Shown in pieces: positions 32,885-43,844 of a DNA stretch of 64,000 nucleotides. The DNA is taken from NCBI RefSeq assembly GCF_029784155.1, contig NC_073693.1, forward strand, positions 142,155,988-142,219,987, read 5' to 3'. Position 1 is the first letter of the stretch, and each line of letters begins with the position of its first letter. This stretch comes from Uranotaenia lowii (taxonomy: Eukaryota; Arthropoda; Insecta; Diptera; Culicidae). Below the pieces are notes generated by a model, which worked only from the letters and a program-made list of their open reading frames with translations, searched no databases and had not been told where the DNA came from. Made by a program: the position numbers and the translations under genes.

Positions 32885-33796
32885 AATCCACTATGCTGCT
32901 TACCTTCGGTCCCAACCAGGAAACTTCCTAATCCCAGGAAACTCCTGGACGGTAATAACGGTCATTTTGAACATTTTTTTAAAATAATTGTCAGATTTCT
33001 TGTTTTTACTTAAACTGTGTTGATCACGCTTCAAACAAGCAAATTGCAAAGCACAAATGGAAAATTTATTTGTTTACATTTTATAATAACATCACAATAC
33101 CATTGGCTACCTGGATCAGTTTTTATTAAACATAGCTGATTGGTAGGCAATACCGACGATAGGTGGCAGTGTAGTTTCTTGCGAAAATTCATATGAATTT
33201 TCTTCGAAGTGTCCTGTCTGTTTGTCTGTGCTCAAACCATGGAAGAACAGAATCGATTTTTGAGAAAGGCTCGCGATAAACGCGATTTCCCGGCACTTAT
33301 ATCGACAAATTCGACCTGTGGAAAAGCGATGTACAGTTGCTCGTGTTTTGAGTTTTAATTTGAACGAAAAACATTGTATGTATCGCACTCTTAAACGATG
33401 TAGCGAATTATGTGGATATGTTAAAAATAATCAGAGCATGTAGGCGATTATTTTCAAACTCAACATAGACGGGGCTTTCATTAATTTATATTTTTGTAAC
33501 TGTGAATGATTTTGCATTCGTTTAGAAGTTAGAAACATTTCTATTTAAATCTAACAAGCAGTAGATACATGGAAATAAATTTCAGATGTATTAAATTCAC
33601 TTTGAAAATTCATTAGCGAAAGATGGCTTATCTTCATCCATTTAGGGACGATCGGTAATAAATTCAAACGTTTGGCTGTTGATAGTTAAAAAATGTATCA
33701 ATTCAGGAATATTTTAATTAAAACTGATTTTAGTGACGCACCTAGAACACGCACCTAGCCACCAACATATCAAAATTTGAGGTTATGGCTGAGGCC

Positions 33797-34178
33797 AATT
33801 TTTCGCCAATACTATCGTCCGTATATGTGTGTGTGTTCTTTTTTTTAATATTATATTTTACTGCTCATTTTTCATATCTCACTTTTCATATGTCGTGTTC
33901 TGTGACTAAGCTTACCAGAATAAAATTTCGAGAAGTAGGAAATTTCGCTCGAAATACTATGAAAAAGTAGAACGTTTTTCAATCTGAAGTAGGACGAAAA
34001 GTAGGGCGCTTTATTTTGTGATTTTTTTTTTTCAAAGTTTTTACACAATTTTTTAATAAGATAAGATGATATCACAACAAATTAAGTTCAAAAACGTGTT
34101 TTCACATTTTAAAGTAATTTTGTTTATTAAATTCAATATCTTATCGTTAGTATTTATTGTTTTATAAAAAAAAGGAAG
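33797..34178. other. AT-rich spacer, nothing recognised
   Basis: Poly(T) tracts and short frames only. Confidence 0.45.
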
Positions 34179-34680
34179 TTATTTTTGTTCAGGAGCATAC
34201 TTCTCTGAAGAGCCGATTTTTTCTAGCAACTCTTCATGTTTCAACAAATAGGAATGGAACTCTGAACATGATATTTGTCTGTTGTTGTATTGCAGTAATA
34301 TAATCGCTCTCACTGCGTCAACAAGAAGTTTTCCGCGTTCCTTGGTGCACTGGGTATTGATGATGGAAACAATTCTCTCTACATTGGCGTTGTGAGTCGA
34401 AATTGCGAAGAAATACTCAGCAATCGTCAGCAACTCGGAGTGACGATCGGGTAATTGATTTGATTGGAAAAATAATTTCCATTTTTAATGAGTTAGTTTG
34501 TTCCTGAAATCATCTTGTTGCTGCGCAATGAACGAATTTAGGCGACAAAATTGGTCATACAGTTTAACCACGTTTAACATCGTTGATTTCAATACTTTCA
34601 ATATTTCGCTGAAATTTTCACACAGTTCCTCAGCTGCTCGAATTTGAAACTATGTGGTTCCAGCAAAGACAACCAATCGA
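34179..34680 (-). pseudogene. hAT-type transposase relic (C-terminal dimerisation part)
   Basis: The minus strand reads ILKVLKSTMLNVVKLYDQF, IAQQQDDFRNKLTH, an in-frame stop, FFQSNQLPDRHSELLTIAEY and then FFAISTHNANVERIVSIIN, TKERGKLLVDAVRAIILLQ and HSYLLKHEELLEKIGS. The N-A-N-V-E-R block followed by a helix and LL repeats matches the C-terminal dimerisation region of hAT transposases. The RNase H-like core and zinc finger are missing. One stop and the missing N-terminus mark it as dead. The family is inferred from the motif. Confidence 0.55.
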
Positions 34681-34813
34681 AAAAAAGTAAAATAGTAAAC
34701 GTATAGTAAACTTCTCACTGCCCCTCATTCAATTCTCTCTTCATTTTTATAGAACATATTTGCGCTCAAATTCGACGTATTAAATCTATCACTTTTCTGT
34801 ACTTATTAAGGTA

Positions 34814-35275
34814 GTGTTGGATCAATGTCGAAATCACAGTAGGCATTGGTTGTTAAGTCACGTGCTCAGGATTGTATGTCGTGTTGTACTGAGAAAACTT
34901 TGTGCTTTTTATCCAAACTGTAAACATAAAGAAATCTCACGAAGAAAATGGATTAAAAATCTGTCTTTTGTGCTTTGGGAAAGCAAATCCAAATTGGTTA
35001 CGAATATAGTGGAACATTTTCTACCGGAGCATGATGAAGAAAATACAACGTATCCGAAAGCACTGTGCATTGGGTGCTACATTGCTGTTTACCAGTACAG
35101 AAAAGGAGAAAATTTAAAGAAATATTGATGTCCTCAAATACTCAGTGGAAAAGATTTCCATTAAAAAAAAAACTTGAACAATATTTGTCGATTTTTCATG
35201 GGTTTAGCTTTTCAAACACTGACAAAATTTCTCATGCAGCATTAACCATGATTACCCGTGAGTGTTTAGCAGAAA
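34814..35275 (+). pseudogene. Unrecognised coding-like fragment with Cys motif
   Basis: The frame 34814-35128 contains SRRKWIKNLSFVLWESKSKL, EHFLPEHDEENTTYPKALC and IGCYIAVYQYRKGENLKK. Another frame continues NTQWKRFPLKKKLEQYLSIF to about 35275, suggesting a frameshift near 35120. Composition and the spaced cysteines (LCAFYPNC, LCIGC) suggest a zinc-binding domain of a transposon protein, but I do not recognise it. Its neighbour is the antisense hAT relic, so the two may be pieces of one rearranged element or unrelated. Confidence 0.3.
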
Positions 35276-35280
35276 TTTGA

Positions 35281-38200
35281 CACCTTGAAACTCTAGGATA
35301 ACAATCAGAGCATCGAAAGAAGGCAGGTTTCGGACGGCCGACGGCCATAGGTGAAGAAGGTCCAAAGGATGCTGAAGAGGAAATCGAGGGAAAAGTGTCC
35401 AGCAAACATAAAAAATGAAAACTTTAGTCGTTAAGAACGTTGAAGCAAATCGCAATTCCTACCGAATAAGTAAACGATCGTAAAAATTGTTACTTGAAGT
35501 CGATATTTTTTGTTTCGATATTTGTGGCATTCACCGGATGTGTATAAAAAGTCTTCCATATTTACGGATTCTGAAGACGATTAGTTCTCCCACACGGGTT
35601 TCAAGTGAAAAAACAGTATATATATATTCCCTCTGCGACCAGTATTGTATCCAGATCGCGAAAAATCAGACAGTGTATTTACAAGAATTGTCCAATGGAA
35701 GAAGCAGCAAATATTGTCGCTGGCAATGGCTTTTTTCAGTATGAACGAATAAGGTGTCGAATATCTTACAATTCGTATGTTTCTTATCGCTTTAGCCAGA
35801 ATTCGAAATTATTAATGTATATTGCCTTTAAAATCGCCACAAAAACCATTCATTATTTCTACCAAAACCCGAAGAGACTTGTCATGTCCGTATTAACAAC
35901 ATCATCATTTTCATCAAAACCATATAATAAAGATCAAGAATTATTGTGGAATTTTAAGACTGTCCTTAGTCGAAATGGTAATGGTCTTCAATCTGTTCAA
36001 TGGACGTTAGTCAACTTCCAGGCTTTGTAAGATGGATTTTCCAGAACTGTACGGATTCATCTTAGCCTTAAAGTTTGTCTGTCAAACTGATGTTTAGGCA
36101 GGCATCTTCAAAATCTAAGGACGACCTACTTGTACTACACATACATACAATATGTGACCTTGCAAACGTACTGCAATGTATAGAAAGAATGTTTAGTTCA
36201 CAGTTGTGTTGTGAACATTTTGGGTGTCTAAAAACAAAAAATTGTTCTCATTTTTATAAAGCAAAAGCATACCCAGCTATGATGAGTTTATCAAGAATCT
36301 AAGTAGCCTTGACACGTTTATTTGAGCTCATATGCAGCTGAACAATGAGTAATGCAGTTGCATTTTCAACGAAAACATTAGATATTCTTAATTTTTTCGC
36401 AAACACGACTAGCTATTTTAACGACATCCTCAAATCGTTCTAGCAAGCTTAGTGATATCTAGGGCACGCCTAGACACGTCTGTTCGTCACAGATTTGATT
36501 AATGATGGCTTAGATAATTAGTTTAGAACGAAAATAAAACAAGGTGAATGCCCTACTCTAGAATCAAGATGGTGAGTGTGGGCGACGGAACAATTCTTTT
36601 CGTAAATTACTGTGAATGAATTTATCTTGCCACCCAAATGGGGGCCATTTAAATGGAGCATCTCGATTCTTCGGTGTTTGGTTCAATTGTCGTTTTAACA
36701 ATTTTTCTGCTTCCTTCCTTCAGTACCGAAGGAAGGGATCACAATAACTAATTTAACCAGCCGGGTAAGTTTAATTCTGACACTGAAGGAGCGGAGGTTA
36801 AAATTACATTCAACAAACAATACAGCCGTTGTATTTCGGAGCATCTTGCTGCTGTCGGAATGTGGTCTGTTTCGGTGCTAAAAATATCCTTGTAGCAGCC
36901 AATCGGGCCGCCATTCGAGTCGGGGGTTGCATTCATATTTGCAACATATCAAGGGTCTTTCGCACCACGTACTCATCAATTGGCACAAATGGGTAGTTGT
37001 TGTTTTTTCGTTGAAAATTTTCTGACAACTTGCCATACTGCTGCTTTGGCTATTTTGAATCTTTACGAGCCGAAATATATAGTTATAACTTGACTTTGCA
37101 GCTCAGCAACACAGATGCAAATAAATTGGCCCAAGAACTTGGTGGTAGGTACAATTGATGCGTTCAGAGCTCTCTTGCTAGATGCATCATCGTAAATTGG
37201 CGCCAAATTCAGGACAGGATTAGTCATAGACCGTCTGAGTTTCAGTGTGGTCCAAGCAGGGTCCAAAAGGGAATGAATTTTGTATTCTAGATTGCAAACT
37301 CGAAATCTCAATATTTTTATTCTTTATTTAAATTTAAAACTCTCTTAAATTCTTATTTTCAACTCTACTTAAGTGTTGATACTTTCAAACGGTTCATAAT
37401 CAATTACTCATTATTTAGAACTAAGTTTGATAAAAATTACTAAAAAATTGTGTAATGAAAATATCCTAAGTTTGATAAGGTTAGTATTTTTTATAAAAGA
37501 GACGTAACATTCAGTTACGTCACATTTAATTCGTCAGACACTTTCTCCACGCGAACTAGACCAAGGTTAACATCTTTCACTTGAACAGATCACCCCCCGA
37601 GGCAGTCCAAAACACAAACATCCCAGCTTCTTAAGTATAGATACATATATAGTTAATCTATAAATATTTCATGTCTACCCACACCTAAGGGTGGCGCTGC
37701 TCAAACATACGTGAGGATAAAACTGCATTTTTAAGCTTGGCTCTACTTTTTTTCATTGACTGGAAAACTAGCTGTGCACTTGCAAATTTCGTTCTGGTTA
37801 AAAAAACAGTATTTCAGGAGCCCAATCGTTTTATGGAATAAAAAAACTGTTTGAAAACAACAATCCTTATGACGTCTGGTGCCAACATGGAAGATTCAAA
37901 AAAATCCTTTTATGCAATTCAGTATTAAAATGTGATCATTTTGACACTGAAAACAGTATCGAAGAGTGCTTCTTTTAAGCATTGAATCCAGTGTCGAAAA
38001 GTACGTTTAAAGACCTACTTGATCATAAATTTTCAGTCGTTGGCATGGTCGTCCACATGTTTTTATTTGTTGACACGCGCTTCTTATAGGTTAATTAATA
38101 AATATTCAAGAGAATTTTTTGAATTTGCATAAAATTTTGTATGCTACCCGTACGTACAAAGAAAGGGATTTCCATCTAATATAAAGAAAAAATTAAATAA

Positions 38201-38500
38201 AATTGGCAGAAAACACCCGAGGTAATATTCATAGAGTAATAAATCAAGGATGTATGATTATTCATTACATGCATATAATAGTCATCCTAAAATGCAAATG
38301 TCATAAAACTTGATGAGAACAACTTGTCAATTGATTGAATTTAAAGGAATTTTATTTTATTTTCCGATTATTTTGTATGGTAGCCCTCCCTTCCTTGGAT
38401 GGGCGGGAATCAAAAATTATTGACTTGAAAAACCACTTCATGCCAAATTTTACATTAAATGGTCTAGCAGTTTCCGAGTTCTTGAAGAACATAGATACAA
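35281..38500. other. Intron 1 DNA without a supported gene
   Basis: Frames at 35605-36030 and 36075-36302 are low in recognisable motifs and are not supported. A GC-richer stretch around 36730-36940 has no clear splice or coding signal. Confidence 0.4.
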
Positions 38501-38503
38501 TTA

Positions 38504-39548
38504 GGGGAGATGGGGGCATAATGGCCACCTTAAGGAAAACGGTTATTTAACCATAGAAAATAGCTATAATATGGAGGTTACATTATTGTTTCGTGTTCAG
38601 ACACTTGAAAAGCCTATTCCCTAACGGGCTGAAACGTGAAAAACTAGATGAAAACGTTAAAAAATGCCTTTTTAAAAAAGTTGCCAAAAGCTGAAAATCA
38701 GCTACTGTGGAGGCATAATGAGAACCCCCCCTGAGGCAGTATGAGCACCATTAATCAGGGCGAGATGTGCGTTTTCTGCCGGGGAATCTAGCAGCGAATT
38801 CAATTCGATGAAGTCAGGTGAGTCGTAGATTCATCAAACAAAGCAATAACAAAATAATCTAGGTCTGTTTGTAGAATACAAACAATTCACGCACGCTCAT
38901 ACATTATGTGCTTTGTTCGGAGGATGATGCTACTAGCCGTATAATGTAACAATAAAAAAATCGATCATGAATTGTAAATGGAAAAAAATCACCTCGAACA
39001 GAAATCTAACGCTAGTCTTTTGATTACCTCTCCGACACCTCACCAATAGGCTAAATCGTCGGATGAAAACTAGTCAAGGTGTGGCGCTATAAATCAATTT
39101 CAATTTGCTGCTAGATTCTACGGCAGAAAATGCTCATTATGCCTCGATAATATGGTGCTCTATATGCCCCTAGTCAACAAATTTAAATAAAAACGTGTTT
39201 TAAAATTGATAAAAGTGAAAAATCAAAAATTTTATGATGGTAAAAATTGAGAAACAATGTGTACATCATGTTGCAGTGCGTACATTATAGATCAAGGTTA
39301 TTTTAAGATCATAAGAGCTTATTTCGTGGTGCTCAAAAATTATAATATTTTCGTAACTTGAGAACCAAGCCAGTTTTTTTTAAATATCTCTGTAAAGATG
39401 ATAAGGAGATTCCATTTTTTGTGAAAAATTAATACTATAGGAAGTACGAATCAAATCCTCATGAAAATTTATTTAAGAAAATACGTACTTTCGTAGAAAA
39501 GAGTAGTGCTCATTATGCCCTGGGTGCTCGTTATGCCCTCATCTCCCC
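38504..39548. mobile_element. Inverted-repeat element with GGGGAGATGRGGGCATAA ends, TA flanks
   Basis: The left end GGGGAGATGGGGGCATAATG and right end inverted GGGGAGATGAGGGCATAACG are flanked by TA on both sides (38502-38503, 39549-39550). A second internal 'ggtgctcattatgcc'-type motif lies near the right end. 1045 bp, no ORF. A TA duplication suggests the Tc1/mariner superfamily, by inference. Confidence 0.75.
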
Positions 39549-40842
39549 TATGTTTACTTTTTAGAGATTTTAGCGATTTTCACTCAACTTGTAACAATGA
39601 TTCAACTTTTTTAACAAGAAACATACCCCTAGTTTTTTTAAATATTGCAAAGGCTTTAATATGAATTTTCAATTTACTCCATTTAAAGTTATCTTAGGTC
39701 AAAAATAGTCATTTTTCAACACAAATCGCCTAATGACTTCCAAACAGAAACAAATGTTGGTAATTCGTTTTTTACTAAAAATGCGCATGATAATTATCAA
39801 AAATTTTGCCCAAAAAATATTTTTGATAAAATATCACCCTGAAAAGATATAAGGAAAAACGGTTTTTGTAGGACCATCCTAAACTTATAAAAACAAATTG
39901 CCATGAAACTTTTATTTCAAGAGATGAATGTTTGATGTCTTCGAAAAAGTTTCATGGACTTATAGGTTCTACAATATTTTGCAACAATGTATGTCTCTAT
40001 ATTATCTCAGAAACTTCATGAACCATTTCTATTTTACTAAAAATGACCGCCTTTGGTAGTTGGAAAAGTTTGTCTAAGACATTTAATGCATCACACTTAA
40101 GAAAAAGACACAAACAATTGTTTCCCGCTAAATTTCATTTCTGAACCATTGGTCCTTCTGGCAATGGTAGGGGAAAGTAGGGTAAGACGTGTAATTTTAA
40201 AACGAAAACGAAGCACGAAAACAGAACACCGATTTTGATGTAAAACTCTATCACAATGATTTTTTTCAAAAATGTAATTTTTTATTCGTTTAAGTTTAGA
40301 TCAAAAACAATCCACGAAATCGGATAGCGAAAGCCGTCGTGTAAAAATACACAGGGATGTACATTTTAATATTTCAATATATTTCTAAAATGAACGTAAA
40401 AAGATAACATCATCTCAAATTTTAGCGGAAAATCCTTGCCGCTGCGAAAAATCTGATCTTGCTGCAATGGAGCGAAAACCGACAAATTTCAAACTTTTTT
40501 CCAATATCACATTTCATTAACCTACCAGCTTTTGAAGTATTTGTTTTGCATGTGATTTAAAATTCATCGACCGCTTGATCTTTATCACGAAATTTAAAAT
40601 TATATGCTTCCAATCACACTTGTGAAAAAAGACTAATCGCGTTTTAGATTCCATATACTTTTAGAAATTTTTTGCTGTATAAGGTACAATTGTAATAGAA
40701 AAATAAATATTTCTAGAGTTTGTTTTGATTAGGTCGTATGAACCAAAATAGGGGAAAGTGATCCTAAATGCGCCATACGCATTGAACATATTTCAAGAAA
40801 GAATTTTTTGAATTTATCAACTCAAAAAAATTTAAAAATTCG
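39549..40842. other. AT-rich DNA with isolated TAGGGGAAAGT motifs
   Basis: TAGGGGAAAGTAGGGTAAGA near 40171 and TAGGGGAAAGTGATCCTAAA near 40750 look like termini of related small elements, but matching opposite ends were not found with confidence. A possible decayed partner for the second is TTAGGCGCATTTAGCCCGCA near 42239. Confidence 0.35.
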
Positions 40843-41591
40843 TAAGGTACACCGGGGTAAGTGTGGACGGTTTTTCGTAAAGTTCAACTTTAAAAAATCA
40901 TTAAAAAAAATCAGCAGTGGAGCAGATTTTCCCTTTGATTTTTCAGAAAATTTTCAAAAAAAATGTGATTTCTTGGTTGAATACGTTACTTTATTGCTCG
41001 AACCGTCCAAAATTTTGAAAAAAGTTCGTGATACTATTAGTAAGGCATCTTTCAATGGTTATTGTGTGTAATTTATGTTGCAACTCAAGAGATCCGATTT
41101 TATCAAAAACACAGAACAAACAAGCACTTTACCCAACTTTTCATGTTCCGAATGCTAAATATAGCTAATTAATACAATTCATGAAGGATGAAGGAAAGAA
41201 AATTGAAAAAATGTGTAAACATCAAGTCTTTTTAAAGCCTTCCACACTTTCCGCAGGTGGTCGGAGACAAAACTTTAATTTTTTGTAAATAAACTCTTTT
41301 TTCTTCATTTTTAACCGCCGTTTCTTTTCATAACTGGTTGTTTGGAATGTAAGGATTGTTTCAATGTAGAGTCTTTCATTGAAAAAGATGCACATCAACT
41401 CGACATCGTAGTTGAAAATAGAAAATTCCAAAAAAAGTCGCTGTAAACATCCGTTACTGTATGAATCGTATCTTTTTCACAGTTATTGGATAGATTACAA
41501 GTAAATTGAACATTCTGCATTAAAAGTTTGAAAAAATAGTGCACAGTATCGTTTCAATCACCATCGTCCACACTTACCCCGGTGTACTTTA
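40843..41591. mobile_element. Inverted-repeat element with GTACACCGGGGTAAGTGTGG ends
   Basis: The left end at 40847 and the inverted right end at 41587 share GTACACCGGGGTAAGTGTGG and a few further bases; weaker pairing extends to GTAA on each side. TA dinucleotides lie within the terminal GTAC and may be the duplication. About 0.74 kb. The open frame 40808-41071 crosses the left end and is not considered a gene. Confidence 0.7.
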
Positions 41592-42260
41592 CAAGATTTT
41601 GATACCTTTTGATGTAATATTTTGACTTTTAAAAATTATACGTAAAAAAGCTCAAAACAAAGACTTAGGTGATTTTGTTTCTTATTCAACTAAACTTAAA
41701 AAGTGAAACAAATTTAAGCTTTTATGAAAGTTTCATAATGATTAGAAAGTGAAATAAGAGAGTGTTTTGTATGCCCTCATCATGTTTGTTCAATCTCAAC
41801 CAGATTCGATAAAGTTTTTCTTATGGATGAAATGCCTCCATAATAAAGAAACCCTACACAGAAAAAAAAATTTGACTATTACGTGTTACTGAAACTGCAA
41901 CCTTTAAAATAAATCAACCTGTAATTAACAAAACCTGTAATTTTAAATTGTTTTCCTTGAAAGTTAACGAAGATTAATTTATTATTACAGTAAATGTTCT
42001 GTATAAAAAGCTGTACACTGAAAATTAAATGTCACGTAATTTGTTTTTCGACCTGTAAAATTACGGTAAATGTCCTGCTCCTTTTTGTTACAGGACATTT
42101 GCGGGAAATAATTTTGGCTGTGCAGCTTTTGTTTTATTCTATAATATTATGATATATATATATATAGATTTTTAGAAATTTTCAATGAAATTATACGAAG
42201 GTATTGCAAGAAAAACAGAAATTTTGCTTAAAACATAATTAGGCGCATTTAGCCCGCACG
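41592..42260. other. AT-rich DNA, no gene
   Basis: Several 'cctgtaa' repeats (41915-42070) and an AT microsatellite near 42150. No terminal repeats assigned. Confidence 0.4.
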
Positions 42261-42267
42261 GTTTGAG

Positions 42268-42586
42268 CACTAACCACACTAACATGATACTAAGAACAAA
42301 AATTCAACCATTTTCTGTCTAATTTTTTGTTGTCAGATTTTGCCGACGGCAATACCGACGGCAGATGGCGAACCTGAAAATTTGACAAAAAATACCCTGT
42401 AGGAAAAAGGGTCCTGTTTAGCCAGATTTTATCGTAGAAATTGCGTGTTTTATTTTAAAAGTTGGGTGGCATTTCCTAACTGGGATAGCATTTCTTCGAT
42501 CGATGCGCACTCTGGAATGGACATTGCGTACTGCTGGAAAAATTATCCAGAAAACGAAATCGAGTGTCCAGTCAGTATGGTCAGTG
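42268..42586. mobile_element. 7-bp-TSD family element D (decayed left end)
   Basis: It matches the element at 51174-51501 over most of its length, including 'gttgggtggca', 'ctaactgggatagcatttctt' and 'gatgcgcactctgg'. The right end is GAGTGTCCAGTCAGTATGGT then CAGTG; the left end CACTAACCACACTAACATGA is degraded. Flanks GTTTGAG (42261-42267) and TTTTGAG (42587-42593) differ at one base, consistent with an old 7-bp duplication. Confidence 0.75.
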
Positions 42587-43104
42587 TTTTGAGGTTCGGC
42601 ATTTTTGACAACACAATCATTTTCTCGAAAACTGAAGAAGATTTCAACATAAAAACTACTCCAAAGTATAGAAAACATATGTCTGGTTAACCATTGAAAA
42701 CACACCACAGAGAATTTTAATAGTTTTTGAATGAAAAAGTTATATTTTTACTAAAATTTACATTCAAAATAAATGTTGCTGAATTTGTAAAAATTCTGTT
42801 TTGGAAAGCATTCTAACAAGGAAAAAACTGATCTCAAAAACTGGAATTTTATCCTGTTTTCTGTAAACCAAAGTAACAAATTTGATGGTTATTTCTGGAA
42901 TCAACGGAGTGTTTGAGTTAAGTTTTTTTTTGAATAATCCTGATGGAATTAATGAGAAAACATAACTGCGTTATTAAAACTTTCATGCCTTGTAGTAATG
43001 CGAAAGGAAACCACACGACATATTTCGCCTCTTAAAATGCCTAGATGACTCGAGGTATTTATTATTAGGTTTTATTAGTGACACTTTACCATCTTCGTGG
43101 CATT

Positions 43105-43844
43105 CGTGTCATGGATGACTCGAGTGATTTCCCAAAGCTGGTTCCATCAGAACTTCCTACCAGCAGTACGCAAATTTACAGCTGAAAGATGTTTGAATGA
43201 TGATGCAGCTAAATATAATGTTACCTGATAATTTATCTGCACATCATATGAATGATTAGCTCAAAAGCGATGATGACTTGATCACTGTTTTATTCATGCC
43301 TCCAAATGTGACAGAACTGTAAACTAAAAAATCGTCAAAAACTTTTACTGCTTATCATGGCTTGTGAAACCGATTTAGCTTGAAGAACTTTTTGCTGAAG
43401 GACGCATGTTTTTGGATGCACGATGCTTAGAATGAAGTACAGCGTACAGTAATTCAAAGATCGTGGAAAAACTTGGAATAATTTACGAAAAAAAACTTGT
43501 TCACGAAGACGAAGTTTCCTTGGCTCATTTGTTTAATGGCAAAAGTAGCGATGACATGTGGAAGAGAGGTATGCTTTAAAGCTTTAACGGATGAAGAAAT
43601 TTTGAGTATGACGTTGGATGATCAGTTAGAAATGGCCGAGGACCTCGAAGCATTGAAGCCATCAAACCGCAGAATCCGTAGCATCGACTCAAATGATTTG
43701 TGTAATTGTCCAGAAACTATTAATGATATTGAAGATATACGGATGTTGGACAAAATAGTTGATCGGTCTGATGCTTCTGATATCTTGATAAATGATGTCA
43801 TCCTATTGCGGCGTATTAGGAAAATTGCTTTGAAGAAAGCTTAA
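43105..43844 (+). pseudogene. pogo/Tigger-like transposase relic
   Basis: The translation VISQSWFHQNFLPAVRKFTA, an interrupted 'DNLSAHHM'-like block, LITVLFMPPNVTEL, FTAYHGL, NEVQRTVIQRSWKNLE and KALTDEEILSMTLDD follows the order of the DDE domain and C-terminus of pogo/Tigger transposases, where the MPPNVT stretch precedes the last acidic residue. At least five stops or frameshifts lie before 43497; the last 115 codons are open. The N-terminal DNA-binding domains are missing. Relationship by motif order, moderately certain. Confidence 0.6.

Larger units (their letters stand above)
30683..33230. mobile_element. 7-bp-TSD family element B, nested in R
   Basis: The ends CACAGACAAACAGACGGGAC and the inverted CACAGACAAACAGACAGGAC are flanked by CTCAAAC (30676-30682 and 33231-33237). 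The homologous site in R copy 1 (read on the minus strand around 365-375) has a single CTCAAAC with no insert, which fixes the borders exactly. Length 2548 bp. Sub-terminal 'ggcaatgtcgccacc' and 'aggtggcagtg' motifs recur in the family. It contains a GTCGAGT-rich patch and a nested inverted-repeat element. No transposase frame seen, so it is non-autonomous or decayed. Confidence 0.9.
30661..33796 (+). mobile_element. Family R element, copy 2, carrying nested element B
   Basis: The ends GGCCTCAGCCCTAACCTCAA (30661) and, inverted, GGCCTCAGCCATAACCTCAA (ending 33796) differ at one of 21 positions. Without element B and its extra duplication the unit is about 0.58 kb. From 33239 a frame reads MEEQNRFLRKARDKRDFPAL and then about 19 further codons before decaying; its counterpart in copy 1 is similar. 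The left flank (30610-30660) also matches copy 1, so either the family extends beyond these termini or the two loci share an ancestor. Confidence 0.65.

Noticed and set aside
40808..41071. 87-codon plus-strand frame
   Set aside because: It crosses the left terminus of an inverted-repeat element, is lysine/phenylalanine-rich from AT-rich DNA and lacks motifs.
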